Below, piece after piece: positions 17,557-25,577 of a stretch of 64,000 bases of DNA (its first letter is position 1; each line of letters starts with the position of its first letter). The notes under the pieces were generated by a model that saw only the letters and a list, made by a program, of their open reading frames with translations, had not been told where the DNA came from and did not search any database. Made by a program: the position numbers and the translations under genes. Where the stretch lies: NCBI GenBank assembly GCA_020026355.1, contig JAHHQP010000003.1, forward strand, positions 9,692 to 73,691. The letters are read 5' to 3'. The stretch comes from Bacteroidales bacterium. Lineage in GTDB: Bacteria; Bacteroidota; Bacteroidia; Bacteroidales; UBA932.

Positions 17557-19494
17557 ATGAATCGTACTATGACGAAAGATAAGACAAAGAACAATTATGG
17601 TGATGACAAGATCGTGACCCTGGAATGGAATGTCCATATCCGGAAAAGACCAGGCATGTACATCGGCCGCCTGGGCAACGGAGACGATCAGGGCGACGGT
17701 ATCTATGTTCTGCTGAAGGAGGTCGTGGATAACTCCATCGATGAGTTTGCCATGGGTTACGGCAAGACCATACAGATCGACGTCACGGAAAAGGACGTGA
17801 CAGTCAGGGACTTCGGACGAGGCATTCCGCTGGACTCCGTGATCAAGGTGACCAGCCAGTTGAACACTGGTGCCAAATTCGATACGGAAACCTTCCAGAA
17901 ATCAGTCGGTCTGAACGGTGTCGGTACGAAAGCGGTCAATGCGCTTTCCTCTGCATTCTATGTCGAATCATTCCGTGACGGAGAGTGCTCCTGGGCCCGT
18001 TTCTCCAGAGGCGAACTGCTGGACAGCGGAAAAGGGACGACTTCTGAAAGAAACGGTACCCTGGTGAGATTCACACCGGATGCCGACCTCTTCGTCGGTT
18101 ACCAGTACCATATGGAATATGTGGAATCCCTGGTCAAGAACTATTCCTACCTCAAGAAGGGGCTGACCCTGAATCTCAACGGCACGGCCTACAAGTCCGA
18201 GAACGGCCTGCTGGACCTGGTGCGCGACAACATTTCCGAGACCCCGCTCTACGAGCCGATCCATCTTGAAGGCAAGGATATCGAAATCGTCCTCACCCAT
18301 GGCACCAGCTACGGGGAGAACATCGCTTCTTTCGTCAACGGTCAGAACACGAGAGACGGCGGCACTCACCTGGCCGCATTCCGCGAAGCGATTTCCAAAA
18401 CGCTGAAGGAATGGTTCAAGACCAATGCCAAGAAGGATTTCGCTCCGGAAGACATCCGTCAGGGTGTGATCGGCGCTGTCAGCATCCAGATCCAGGAACC
18501 GACCTTCGAAGCCCAGACCAAGACCAAGCTCGGCTCCGTCTACATGTGGGAGAAAGACACCGTGAATCCGGACGGGTCCCATTCCTTCGACAAAGGTCCG
18601 ACCATCAGGAGTTATGTCAATGATTTCATCAAGACGAACCTGGACAATTACCTGCACATCCACAAAGAGATCGTGCCGGCAATGCAGGAGAAGATCATGT
18701 CCTCGGAATCCGAGCGCAAGGAAATTTCCGGCATCCAGAAGAAGACGAAGGAACGCAACCGCCGGACCAACATCTACAACCGCAAGCTGAGAGACTGCAA
18801 GATCCATTATAACGACAAGCTTTCCGCCGCGAAGAAAGAACTGGCTGAACAGACCAGCATCTTCATCACCGAGGGAGATTCCGCAAGCGGAACCATCACC
18901 AAGGCCAGGAATGCGGAGACCCAGGCAGTCTTCAGCCTCCGGGGCAAGCCGATCAACTGCTACAAGGAAAGCCGGAAGCGTGTCGCCGAGAACGAGGAGC
19001 TGAACCTGCTGGTCAATGCCCTCGGCATCGAGGAAGAGACGGAGAACCTGAGATACAACAACATCATCGTCGCGACCGATGCCGATGACGATGGAATGCA
19101 CATCCGTATGCTGGTCCTCACCTTCTTCATGAAATATTACCCGGACCTCATCCGAAGAGGTCATGTCTACATCCTTCAGACGCCGCTCTTCAGGGTGAAG
19201 AACAAGAAACAGATCAGATACTGCTACAATATCCCTGAAAAGGAAGAAGCCATCAAGGCCCTCAAGACCGGTGTGGAGATCACCCGATTCAAAGGTCTCG
19301 GAGAGATTTCCTCCGACGAGTTCGTCGATTTCATCGGTGAAGGCATGAGGCTGGACAAGGTCAAGCTCAGCGATGAGGAATCCATCGCCGAGATCCTGGA
19401 ATTCTATATGGGTGACAACACCATCGAAAGACAGAATTTCATCCGGACCCACCTCCGTAGCGAAGAAGAATTGGAAGACGTTAACATTCAATGA
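17557..19494 (+). CDS. parE: DNA topoisomerase IV subunit B (type IIA)
   Basis: ATPase subunit of a type IIA topoisomerase that decatenates chromosomes. The 645-residue protein has the GHKL ATP-binding motifs (EVVDNSIDEF, VRDFGRGIPLD, VGLNGVGTKAVNALS), a transducer domain, and a TOPRIM domain (FITEGDSASGTITKAR; acidic DADDDGMHIR near residue 510). The IRKRPGMYIGR start and overall length favour ParE over GyrB. An alternative ATG at 17569 would leave a longer leader from the predicted start point. The matching ParC gene is not adjacent; instead an acyltransferase gene starts after one base. Confidence 0.9.
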   Translation: MNRTMTKDKTKNNYGDDKIVTLEWNVHIRKRPGMYIGRLGNGDDQGDGIYVLLKEVVDNSIDEFAMGYGKTIQIDVTEKDVTVRDFGRGIPLDSVIKVTSQLNTGAKFDTETFQKSVGLNGVGTKAVNALSSAFYVESFRDGECSWARFSRGELLDSGKGTTSERNGTLVRFTPDADLFVGYQYHMEYVESLVKNYSYLKKGLTLNLNGTAYKSENGLLDLVRDNISETPLYEPIHLEGKDIEIVLTHGTSYGENIASFVNGQNTRDGGTHLAAFREAISKTLKEWFKTNAKKDFAPEDIRQGVIGAVSIQIQEPTFEAQTKTKLGSVYMWEKDTVNPDGSHSFDKGPTIRSYVNDFIKTNLDNYLHIHKEIVPAMQEKIMSSESERKEISGIQKKTKERNRRTNIYNRKLRDCKIHYNDKLSAAKKELAEQTSIFITEGDSASGTITKARNAETQAVFSLRGKPINCYKESRKRVAENEELNLLVNALGIEEETENLRYNNIIVATDADDDGMHIRMLVLTFFMKYYPDLIRRGHVYILQTPLFRVKNKKQIRYCYNIPEKEEAIKALKTGVEITRFKGLGEISSDEFVDFIGEGMRLDKVKLSDEESIAEILEFYMGDNTIERQNFIRTHLRSEEELEDVNIQ

Positions 19495-19495
19495 T

Positions 19496-20047
19496 ATGTG
19501 GAGTAAATTTTGCGCATTCCTGCTGAAACTTTTCGGCTGGAAGATCATGGAGCCTGTTGCTCCGGAAGACAAGTGTATCATCCTCGGAGCGCCGCACACC
19601 TCCAAACTGGACTTCGTCGTGGCCTACCTTTACTATGCCGCAGTAGGCGGGAAAGCCCACTGCATGGTCAAGAAAGAATTGTTCAAAGGCCCGGTAGGCT
19701 GGATACTCCGCAAGACCGGTGCGATTCCGGTAGACCGATCCCGCGGCAGCAAGCTGATCCTGAGCGTCATCGACGAGATGAACAAACAGGAAAAGGTGCA
19801 TCTGGCCATTGCTCCGGAAGGTACCCGCCAGCCGGTGAAACGCTGGAAAGCCGGTTTCCATCCGATCGCGAAAGCAGTCGGCTGTCCGGTGTATCTCGGC
19901 TACTTCGACTGGGGCAGGAAGATCATCGGACGTGGCAAGAAATTTGAACTGACGGATGATGCCAGGGCAGACCTTGTACGCCTCCAGGAGGAATACGAGA
20001 AAATGCACCTGACCGGAAGACATCCGGATATGTATGTTACACATTAA
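19496..20047 (+). CDS. 1-acyl-sn-glycerol-3-phosphate acyltransferase-like protein
   Basis: A 183-residue PlsC-superfamily acyltransferase, probably membrane-associated. The start ATG at 19496 (MWSKFCAFLLKLFGW) lies one base after the parE stop; the longer open frame upstream lies within parE and is rejected. The catalytic HX4D motif (HTSKLD, near residue 36) and the glycerol-phosphate-binding EGTR motif (APEGTRQP) are present. The protein is shorter than PlsC (about 240), with only one weak N-terminal hydrophobic segment. It resembles the small family often found in Bacteroidota. With the following acyl-CoA synthetase gene it suggests acyl transfer to a lysolipid, but the acceptor is unknown. 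Confidence 0.8.
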   Translation: MWSKFCAFLLKLFGWKIMEPVAPEDKCIILGAPHTSKLDFVVAYLYYAAVGGKAHCMVKKELFKGPVGWILRKTGAIPVDRSRGSKLILSVIDEMNKQEKVHLAIAPEGTRQPVKRWKAGFHPIAKAVGCPVYLGYFDWGRKIIGRGKKFELTDDARADLVRLQEEYEKMHLTGRHPDMYVTH

Positions 20048-20056
20048 ACCTTATCA

Positions 20057-21766
20057 ATGAGAAGCGTTTATCTGAAATTCAGGAAAATGCGAGAGAATTA
20101 TATCGATACTCTCGCGAAACTGTATGATTACGCCACCACCTTCCACAGCAAGAAGCGGTTCACCGCCTGGGCAGATGGAACGGAAGGTGGCTACACTTAT
20201 GGAGAATTCAAGAACAGCTGTGAGTTCATTTCCAAGAAACTTACCCAATACGGAATCGGAGCCGGTGACAAAGTCGCCATCTTCTCCCAGAACATGCCGA
20301 ACTGGTCCGTTGCCATGTTCAGCCTGGTACCTTTCGGACGCATTGCCGTCCCGATCCTGCCGGACAGTTCGGAAAACGAAGTCACGAACATCATCAGGCA
20401 TTCGGAAAGCAAGGCCATCTTCATATCCAAGCGACTGATGCCGAAACTGAACAAGGAGCTCTTCGACCAGTTCACGCTGATCATCGAGATCGATACTTTG
20501 CAGGTCCTCTACAAGGATGACGAGAAATTCACCTGTGATGGAAGAGTCCTCCGCCCTATGCCGGACGACATCGCGACGATCATCTACACTTCCGGAACCA
20601 CCGGTTCCGCAAAAGGAGTGGTACTGAGCCACCGCAACCTGACTTCCTGCGTCAAGGCCTGCTACGCCTCACGGAAGCGTAAGTCTAACGACCGTTGGCT
20701 TTCCATCCTCCCGATGCCGCACACCTATGAACTGACCATCGGCGTACTCTACCCGATGTTTTGCGGCGGAAGCATCTACTATATGTCGAAACCTCCTGTA
20801 CCGGCTCTGCTGCTGAAAGCGATGAAGACCGTGAAACCGACCACCATGCTGACCGTTCCGCTCATCATCGAGAAAATCTACAAGAACAGCATCGTGCCGA
20901 CCATCAAGAAGAGTCCTACCCTGCAATGGATGAACAAGCACATGCACGGTATGATGTGCAAGATCATCGGCATGAAACTGAAACAGACCTTCGGAGGCCA
21001 TCTGTCCTTCTTCGGAATCGGAGGAGCGAAACTGGATCCGGACATCGAGAGATTCCTCCGCAAGAGCGGTTTCCCATACGCCATCGGCTATGGCCTGACC
21101 GAGTGCTCACCGCTGCTGACGCAGAGTATCGGCAAGAACCGTACAGCCGGCTCCATCGGTCTCCCGATCAAGGGTGTCGAACTGAAGCTGGATAACGTGA
21201 ATCCGGAAACCGGAGAAGGCGAGATCATCGCCCGTGGAGACAACATCATGATGGGGTACTACAAAGATCCTATCCGTACCAAGAGCGTGCTGGACGATGA
21301 TGGCTGGTTCCGTACCAATGACCTCGCGACCGTAGACAAGAAAGGCCGTTTCTTCATCAAGGGCCGTCTCAGCAACATGATTCTCGGTCCTTCCGGAGAA
21401 AACATCTATCCGGAGGAGATCGAGAAAGTCATCAACGATGTCGAGGATGTGAACGAATCCATCGTCGTCGAACGAAACGGAAGGCTTGTAGCCCTGGTCC
21501 AGTTCAATGAGGACTTCATCAACTGGAACCACGAAGGAGAAGACGAATTCTACGAAAGCCTCGAAAACAAGAAGCAGGCGATCATCAACTACGTGAACAA
21601 ACATGTGAACAAATTCTCCAAAGTCAATTCGGTAGAAGTCATGAAAGTGCCGTTCGAGAAAACTGCCACGCAGAAGATCAGAAGGTTCAAATACAAGGAA
21701 AGCGCTCCTACCGTCGAGAAGGACAAGAGCGAGAAAGACAAGAAGAAGGACCAGCCGGAGCAGTAG
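20057..21766 (+). CDS. Long-chain acyl-CoA synthetase (AMP-binding family)
   Basis: Activates fatty acids through an acyl-adenylate, probably to acyl-CoA. The 569-residue protein has the AMP-binding signature IIYTSGTTGSAKGVVLSHRN (about 175), the GYGLTECSPLL motif (near 350), and the C-terminal KGRLSNMILGPSGENIYPEE segment (near 437). The tail is highly charged (Lys/Asp/Glu-rich) and probably disordered. An alternative start at 20087 (MRENYIDTL) would remove ten residues. It is third in the parE operon, 9 bases after the acyltransferase, and ends at a strong terminator (21791-21821). Confidence 0.88.
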   Translation: MRSVYLKFRKMRENYIDTLAKLYDYATTFHSKKRFTAWADGTEGGYTYGEFKNSCEFISKKLTQYGIGAGDKVAIFSQNMPNWSVAMFSLVPFGRIAVPILPDSSENEVTNIIRHSESKAIFISKRLMPKLNKELFDQFTLIIEIDTLQVLYKDDEKFTCDGRVLRPMPDDIATIIYTSGTTGSAKGVVLSHRNLTSCVKACYASRKRKSNDRWLSILPMPHTYELTIGVLYPMFCGGSIYYMSKPPVPALLLKAMKTVKPTTMLTVPLIIEKIYKNSIVPTIKKSPTLQWMNKHMHGMMCKIIGMKLKQTFGGHLSFFGIGGAKLDPDIERFLRKSGFPYAIGYGLTECSPLLTQSIGKNRTAGSIGLPIKGVELKLDNVNPETGEGEIIARGDNIMMGYYKDPIRTKSVLDDDGWFRTNDLATVDKKGRFFIKGRLSNMILGPSGENIYPEEIEKVINDVEDVNESIVVERNGRLVALVQFNEDFINWNHEGEDEFYESLENKKQAIINYVNKHVNKFSKVNSVEVMKVPFEKTATQKIRRFKYKESAPTVEKDKSEKDKKKDQPEQ

Positions 21767-21790
21767 TCTCCGGTTGATCCCTAAAAAAGA

Positions 21791-21821
21791 AAAGGTCTGG
21801 ATTTTTCTCCAGACCTTTTTT
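21791..21821. terminator. Bidirectional terminator between acyl-CoA synthetase and rplI
   Basis: The 11-base stem AAAGGTCTGGA (21791-21801) pairs with TCCAGACCTTT (21808-21818), flanked by A-rich sequence on the left and T-rich on the right. It can stop transcription from both convergent operons. Confidence 0.9.
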
Positions 21822-21839
21822 CATATGTGCTGTACTGAA

Positions 21840-22286
21840 TTACTCAGCGACAACTTCGAATTTGACAGTACCTTTGACAGCCTTGTAGCATTTTACAGAA
21901 GCCTCGTAAGTACCGAGTTCCTTAACTTCCTCAGAAACGATGGTGATGTCTTTCTTGTCAACCTCGACGCCTGCGGCTACGAGAGCCTCAGCGATCTGAG
22001 CTGTAGTTACGGAACCGTAGATCTTACCGTTCTCGCTGACCTTGACAGCAACCTTTACTGGAGTTGCAGCAAGTTTAGCTGCGAGAGCCTCAGCATCGGC
22101 GATGAGCTTAGCCTCTTTGTGAGCGCGCTGACGGATGTTCTCTGCGAGCACCTTCTTTGCAGACTCAGTAGCGAGAGCAGCATATCCCTGCGGAATAAGA
22201 TAGTTGACAGCGTAACCTGTCTTAACATTGACGATATCGTCTGCGTGACCAAGCTTAGCCACGTCTTTTTTCAAAATGATCTCCAT
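21840..22286 (-). CDS. rplI: 50S ribosomal protein bL9
   Basis: Large-subunit protein that binds 23S rRNA near the L1 stalk. At 148 residues it has the normal length, with the N-terminal motif MEIILKKDVAKLGHADDIV and GYAVNYLIPQGYA. It is third in the rpsF-rpsR-rplI operon. Its start is preceded by TAAGGAGGA (22294-22302), a full Shine-Dalgarno complement 8 bases before ATG, which also contains the rpsR stop codon. That is very unusual in this window. It converges on the acyl-CoA synthetase gene across a shared terminator. Confidence 0.97.
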   Translation of the reverse strand: MEIILKKDVAKLGHADDIVNVKTGYAVNYLIPQGYAALATESAKKVLAENIRQRAHKEAKLIADAEALAAKLAATPVKVAVKVSENGKIYGSVTTAQIAEALVAAGVEVDKKDITIVSEEVKELGTYEASVKCYKAVKGTVKFEVVAE

Positions 22287-22293
22287 TTAGCTG

Positions 22294-22302
22294 TCCTCCT
22301 TA
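22294..22302 (-). promoter_or_regulatory. Extended Shine-Dalgarno before rplI
   Basis: On the minus strand TAAGGAGGA sits with GGAGG 8 bases before the rplI ATG. The TAA is the rpsR stop. Other genes in this window almost always lack such a sequence. Confidence 0.85.
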
Positions 22303-22566
22303 TTTCAAAAGATCTGTTACATATGGAAGAAGTGCAAGATGTCTTGCTCTCTTGACTGCCTGAGCCACCTTTCTCTGGAATTTCAGGGAAGTGCCGGTAA
22401 GACGACGAGGAAGGATCTTGCCCTGCTCGTTCAGGAATCTCTTCAAGAATTCAGCATCCTTGTAATCAACGTATTTGATGCCTGCCTTTTTGAAACGGCA
22501 ATATTTTTTCTTTCTGACCTCTACTGTAGGAGGGTTAAGATAACGGATTTCATTGTTCTGTGCCAT
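22300..22566 (-). CDS. rpsR: 30S ribosomal protein bS18
   Basis: Small-subunit platform protein of 88 residues that pairs with bS6. Typical motifs are [27 protein letters not shown], and [16 protein letters not shown]. In Bacteroidota ribosomes bS18 helps hold the 16S rRNA 3' end so that the anti-SD is hidden. This gene itself has a full-length Shine-Dalgarno (TAAGGAGGAGA, 22572-22582) at ideal spacing. It lies between rpsF and rplI, and the stop codons of rpsF and rpsR are merged into the SD of the next gene. Confidence 0.97.
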   Translation of the reverse strand: MAQNNEIRYLNPPTVEVRKKKYCRFKKAGIKYVDYKDAEFLKRFLNEQGKILPRRLTGTSLKFQRKVAQAVKRARHLALLPYVTDLLK

Positions 22567-22571
22567 AATTT

Positions 22572-22582
22572 TCTCCTCCTTA
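22572..22582 (-). promoter_or_regulatory. Extended Shine-Dalgarno before rpsR
   Basis: On the minus strand TAAGGAGGAGA places GGAGG 8 bases before the rpsR ATG. The TAA is the rpsF stop. It is complementary to the CCUCCUU anti-SD expected at the 16S 3' end. Confidence 0.85.
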
Positions 22583-22918
22583 TTTAGACTGTTTGTTAGC
22601 TCTTCTCTTCTCAGCGTAAGCTACTGCATGCTTGTCCATAGCGAATGTAAGGAAACGCATGATTCTCTCGTCACGACGATACTGAGTCTCCAGACCAGCG
22701 ATGACAGAAGGCTCTGCCTTGAATTCGATCAAATAATAAAAACCAGTGGTTTTTTTCTGGATAGGGTAAGCAAGCTGCTTCAGACCCCAGTCCTCCTGAT
22801 ACACGATCTCTCCACCACACTCCGTGATGTAAGCTGTGTACTTGGCAACCGCTTCCTTCATCTGAGCATCAGACAAAACGGGAGTTGCAATGAAAACGGT
22901 TTCGTACTGTTTAAGCAT
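22580..22918 (-). CDS. rpsF: 30S ribosomal protein bS6
   Basis: Small-subunit platform protein that forms a heterodimer with bS18. The ATG at 22918 ([17 protein letters not shown]) gives 112 residues, the normal length; the longer open frame lies in the leader. Motifs include YEDWGLK-type sequence ([14 protein letters not shown]) and [12 protein letters not shown]. In contrast to rpsR and rplI, no Shine-Dalgarno precedes its start. It heads the operon, with a consensus promoter at 22989-23020 and an inverted repeat in the leader (22951-22989). Confidence 0.96.
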   Translation of the reverse strand: MLKQYETVFIATPVLSDAQMKEAVAKYTAYITECGGEIVYQEDWGLKQLAYPIQKKTTGFYYLIEFKAEPSVIAGLETQYRRDERIMRFLTFAMDKHAVAYAEKRRANKQSK

Positions 22919-22942
22919 TTCGTTTGTAATTAATTGTTTTAT

Positions 22943-22989
22943 AAAAAATTGCAGCCCATCCGAAGACACAAGTCCTCAAAATGGGCTGC
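22943..22989 (-). terminator. Inverted repeat with T-tract between pepD and rpsF
   Basis: On the minus strand a 9-base stem GCAGCCCAT/ATGGGCTGC (22981-22989 and 22951-22959) encloses a 21-base loop with an inner GAGGAC/GTCTTC stem, followed by AATTTTTT. It could terminate pepD transcription. It overlaps the rpsF -7 box, so an rpsF transcript would include only part of the left arm. An autoregulatory leader is an alternative. Confidence 0.55.
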
Positions 22990-23020
22990 AAATATAGATA
23001 TTAATCCGCTATTATCCAAA
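22989..23020 (-). promoter_or_regulatory. Promoter of rpsF-rpsR-rplI
   Basis: On the minus strand TTTG (23017-23020), a 20-base spacer and TATATTTG (22989-22996) fit the Bacteroidota consensus. It begins immediately downstream of the pepD stop. Confidence 0.8.
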
Positions 23021-24472
23021 CTATTTGCGTGGAATATTTTCGAGAACGGCCCGGAGGAAGCTCCAGCACTTCTCTACGGACGGAATGTTGGCACGCTCAT
23101 CCGGTGAATGAGGACTCTTCAAGGTCGGACCGCAGGAAACCATATCCCAGTTCGGATAGGTACCTCCGAGGATACCGCACTCAAGTCCGGCATGGATGGC
23201 CATGACTGCAGGTTCCTTGCCGTAAAGTTTCTGGTAGACCTCTTTCATGGTATGGAGAATCGGAGAAGCATTGTTCGGTGCCCAGCCGGAATAACCGCCT
23301 GTGAACTCGACATCGATGCCTGCAAGAGAGAAGACGCTCTCGATCTTGTCACGAAGTGCATCCTTGGCTGTATCTACAGAACTTCTCATCAAGGTCTTGG
23401 CCACGAACTCACCGTTCTGGATCTTAGCCATGGCGAAGTTGTTGGAAGTCTCGACCAGGCCCTCGATCTCCGCGCTCATGCGCTCTACGCCGTCCGGGCA
23501 AGCCAGAATGGCCTTGATGAAGCGGTCAGCGCCCTCAGCATAGGCTGCATGACTGGATTCCACCTGATCGAAATGCAGTTCGCAATCCGGATCTGTCGTT
23601 GCATATTCCGCCTTGATCTCCGCGAATTTCGCGGCTACGATCTCTTCAGCACGAGCTGTCTGCGCTTCCGGAATGTAAAGGGTAGCGAAAGCCTCACGAG
23701 GAATGGCGTTGCGCAATGTACCTCCTTCATAGCTTACCAGCTTGCAGTCGACCTCCTGAAGCAGCGTATAGAGAATACGAGCGGCGACCTTGTTGGCATT
23801 TGCCCGGTAAAGAACGATATCCATTCCGGAGTGTCCGCCCTGGAAGCCCTTCACGGCAAAAGAATAGCATTTGTGTCCAGCCGGCTCAGGAAGCTGGCTG
23901 TAGCTGGCCTTTGCAGTCGCATCGAGACCGCCGGCGCAACCGACATAAAGTTCACCCTCCGTCTCGGAATCGAGGTTGATGAGAATGTCACCGTTGAGCA
24001 GACCTGGCTTAAGTGCACGTGCACCGGTCATTCCAGTCTCCTCGTCCATCGTCACGAGCAGTTCGATCGGACCATGCTTGAGATCCGTAGATTCCAGCAC
24101 CGCCATGCCCATGGCGACACCGAGACCGTCGTCAGCACCTAGCGTAGTCCCCTTGGCTCTCACCCAATCGCCATCGATCCAAGTCTGAATCGGATCTTTA
24201 TCGAAATCATGCACGGTATCCGCATTTTTCTGTGGTACCATATCGATATGTCCCTGCAGGACAACGCCTTTCATGTTTTCCTGACCTGAAGTGGCCGGCT
24301 TGCGGATGATCACGTTGCCGATTTCGTCCTTGACGGTCTCGAAACCATGGGATTTGCCCCACTGGTACATGAATTCGATGGCCTTTTCCTCCCTTTTTGA
24401 CGGACGGGGAATCTGTGTCAGCAGATAGAAGTTGTTCCACACGCACTGTGGATTCAGTTCTTTGATTGTCAT
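23021..24472 (-). CDS. pepD: Aminoacyl-histidine dipeptidase (peptidase family M20)
   Basis: Cytosolic metallo-dipeptidase predicted to cleave Xaa-His and related dipeptides. The 483-residue length matches PepD. Metal-binding motifs are visible: GHIDMVPQK (near residue 85), LGADDGLGVAM (near 117), and MDEETGMTGA (near 147), plus the LECGILGG segment and a C-terminal GPTLKSPHSPDER. It is last of a likely operon with the DUF4831 gene (24 bases upstream) and the lipid A acyltransferase gene. Its stop is directly followed by the rpsF promoter. Confidence 0.93.
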   Translation of the reverse strand: MTIKELNPQCVWNNFYLLTQIPRPSKREEKAIEFMYQWGKSHGFETVKDEIGNVIIRKPATSGQENMKGVVLQGHIDMVPQKNADTVHDFDKDPIQTWIDGDWVRAKGTTLGADDGLGVAMGMAVLESTDLKHGPIELLVTMDEETGMTGARALKPGLLNGDILINLDSETEGELYVGCAGGLDATAKASYSQLPEPAGHKCYSFAVKGFQGGHSGMDIVLYRANANKVAARILYTLLQEVDCKLVSYEGGTLRNAIPREAFATLYIPEAQTARAEEIVAAKFAEIKAEYATTDPDCELHFDQVESSHAAYAEGADRFIKAILACPDGVERMSAEIEGLVETSNNFAMAKIQNGEFVAKTLMRSSVDTAKDALRDKIESVFSLAGIDVEFTGGYSGWAPNNASPILHTMKEVYQKLYGKEPAVMAIHAGLECGILGGTYPNWDMVSCGPTLKSPHSPDERANIPSVEKCWSFLRAVLENIPRK

Positions 24473-24496
24473 GATACTATGTGTTTAAAATTGAAT

Positions 24497-25546
24497 TTAC
24501 TTTTTCAGCTGTACCGGAAGAACGGCCTCCGTTCCCATCTGGAAAATCGGAAGACGCCCCTGCAGCAGCAGACGTCCCTCAGCCAGGATATTGACCGTAC
24601 AGGTGGCCGGCATACGGTAATGGACATAGACACTGTTCTTCGGAGCCCTCACTTTAGCTTCCTCTCGGGAAAGAGGAGCGGTCTCCATCTGATCCGGAAC
24701 GATTTCCATGACGACCGGACGCCCCGTCTCACGGTCAGCGGGCATCAGGCCTTCTTTATCTGACAAGCGGAAAGCGACCATGATCTGACGTTCGTTTCCA
24801 GTCTGAGGAACTACATCGAAATTCATCGTCTGTTCCTGGCATTCCGTATAACCGATGAAAAGGGAAAGATATTCCTTCTCCAAAGCATGCAGTTCCTCAA
24901 TGGCCGCACCCATCGCTTCCCCGCTGTAAGTCGCATCCGTATCTCCGGTAATGATCTGGAGACGTTTCTCGCGGAGCGCGAGAATCATGGCCGCGGCTTC
25001 CTCCGCCTTCTGTTCCAAGGTCTTCTCCTTCGTCATTTTCTGGAGAATGATTCTGGAAGTGTTCCGCTTGCTGACACCATAGAGCGTAGCGGATTCCGAC
25101 TTGAGGTTGGAACTCAAGCCTCTTCCGGAAAAATCAGCTGCCGAAGGAGCCGGGAATCTCCAGACCCTTTCCGCCCCGAAACTGCCGTTCTCCACGGACA
25201 TCAGCCCGGCAGAAGTCAAGGCCAGGATATTCCTGTCTTCCAGATCGCAGGCCGCAGGAAGACTACGCCGCGCTTTCTGGTCCGCCTCGATGAGCGGAGT
25301 CATGCTCACCTTACGGATATGGCAGACCACTCGGTCGGCAACCGGAGCCGTTATTCCCAGATATTTCTCTGCGAACCGTGCATAAGGTCCGGCATAGAAA
25401 TTCTCCTGCACCGCCTCGACGGTCAGGGAAATGGTCGTTGAAGGTAAGGTGTAGGTCAATGAGACCTCCGGTTCTGCAGCAAATGCTGCTGAGCTACCGG
25501 CCAGCAATAGGGCCAATGCTCCGATGAATCTGTTCATGATCTTCAT
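24497..25546 (-). CDS. DUF4831 family exported protein
   Basis: A 349-residue protein with an N-terminal signal sequence ending around AAFAAEPE (residues 22-26). The conserved body (LTYTLPSTTISLTVEA, FYAGPYARFAEKYLGI, and a C-terminal VYVHYRMPATCTVNI) is typical of the Bacteroidota DUF4831 family. The function is unknown and no catalytic motif is evident; the location is probably periplasmic. A central helical region (about 165-215) is rich in Glu/Lys and may form a coiled coil. It sits between the lipid A acyltransferase gene and pepD, with gaps of 31 and 24 bases. Confidence 0.75.
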   Translation of the reverse strand: MKIMNRFIGALALLLAGSSAAFAAEPEVSLTYTLPSTTISLTVEAVQENFYAGPYARFAEKYLGITAPVADRVVCHIRKVSMTPLIEADQKARRSLPAACDLEDRNILALTSAGLMSVENGSFGAERVWRFPAPSAADFSGRGLSSNLKSESATLYGVSKRNTSRIILQKMTKEKTLEQKAEEAAAMILALREKRLQIITGDTDATYSGEAMGAAIEELHALEKEYLSLFIGYTECQEQTMNFDVVPQTGNERQIMVAFRLSDKEGLMPADRETGRPVVMEIVPDQMETAPLSREEAKVRAPKNSVYVHYRMPATCTVNILAEGRLLLQGRLPIFQMGTEAVLPVQLKK

Positions 25547-25577
25547 ATCAATGTTGAATTATCAGGCTTCCGCCCGT

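Noticed and set aside
17968..19605. Long antisense frame opposite parE
   Set aside because: No motifs; the parE frame on the plus strand is intact and conserved.
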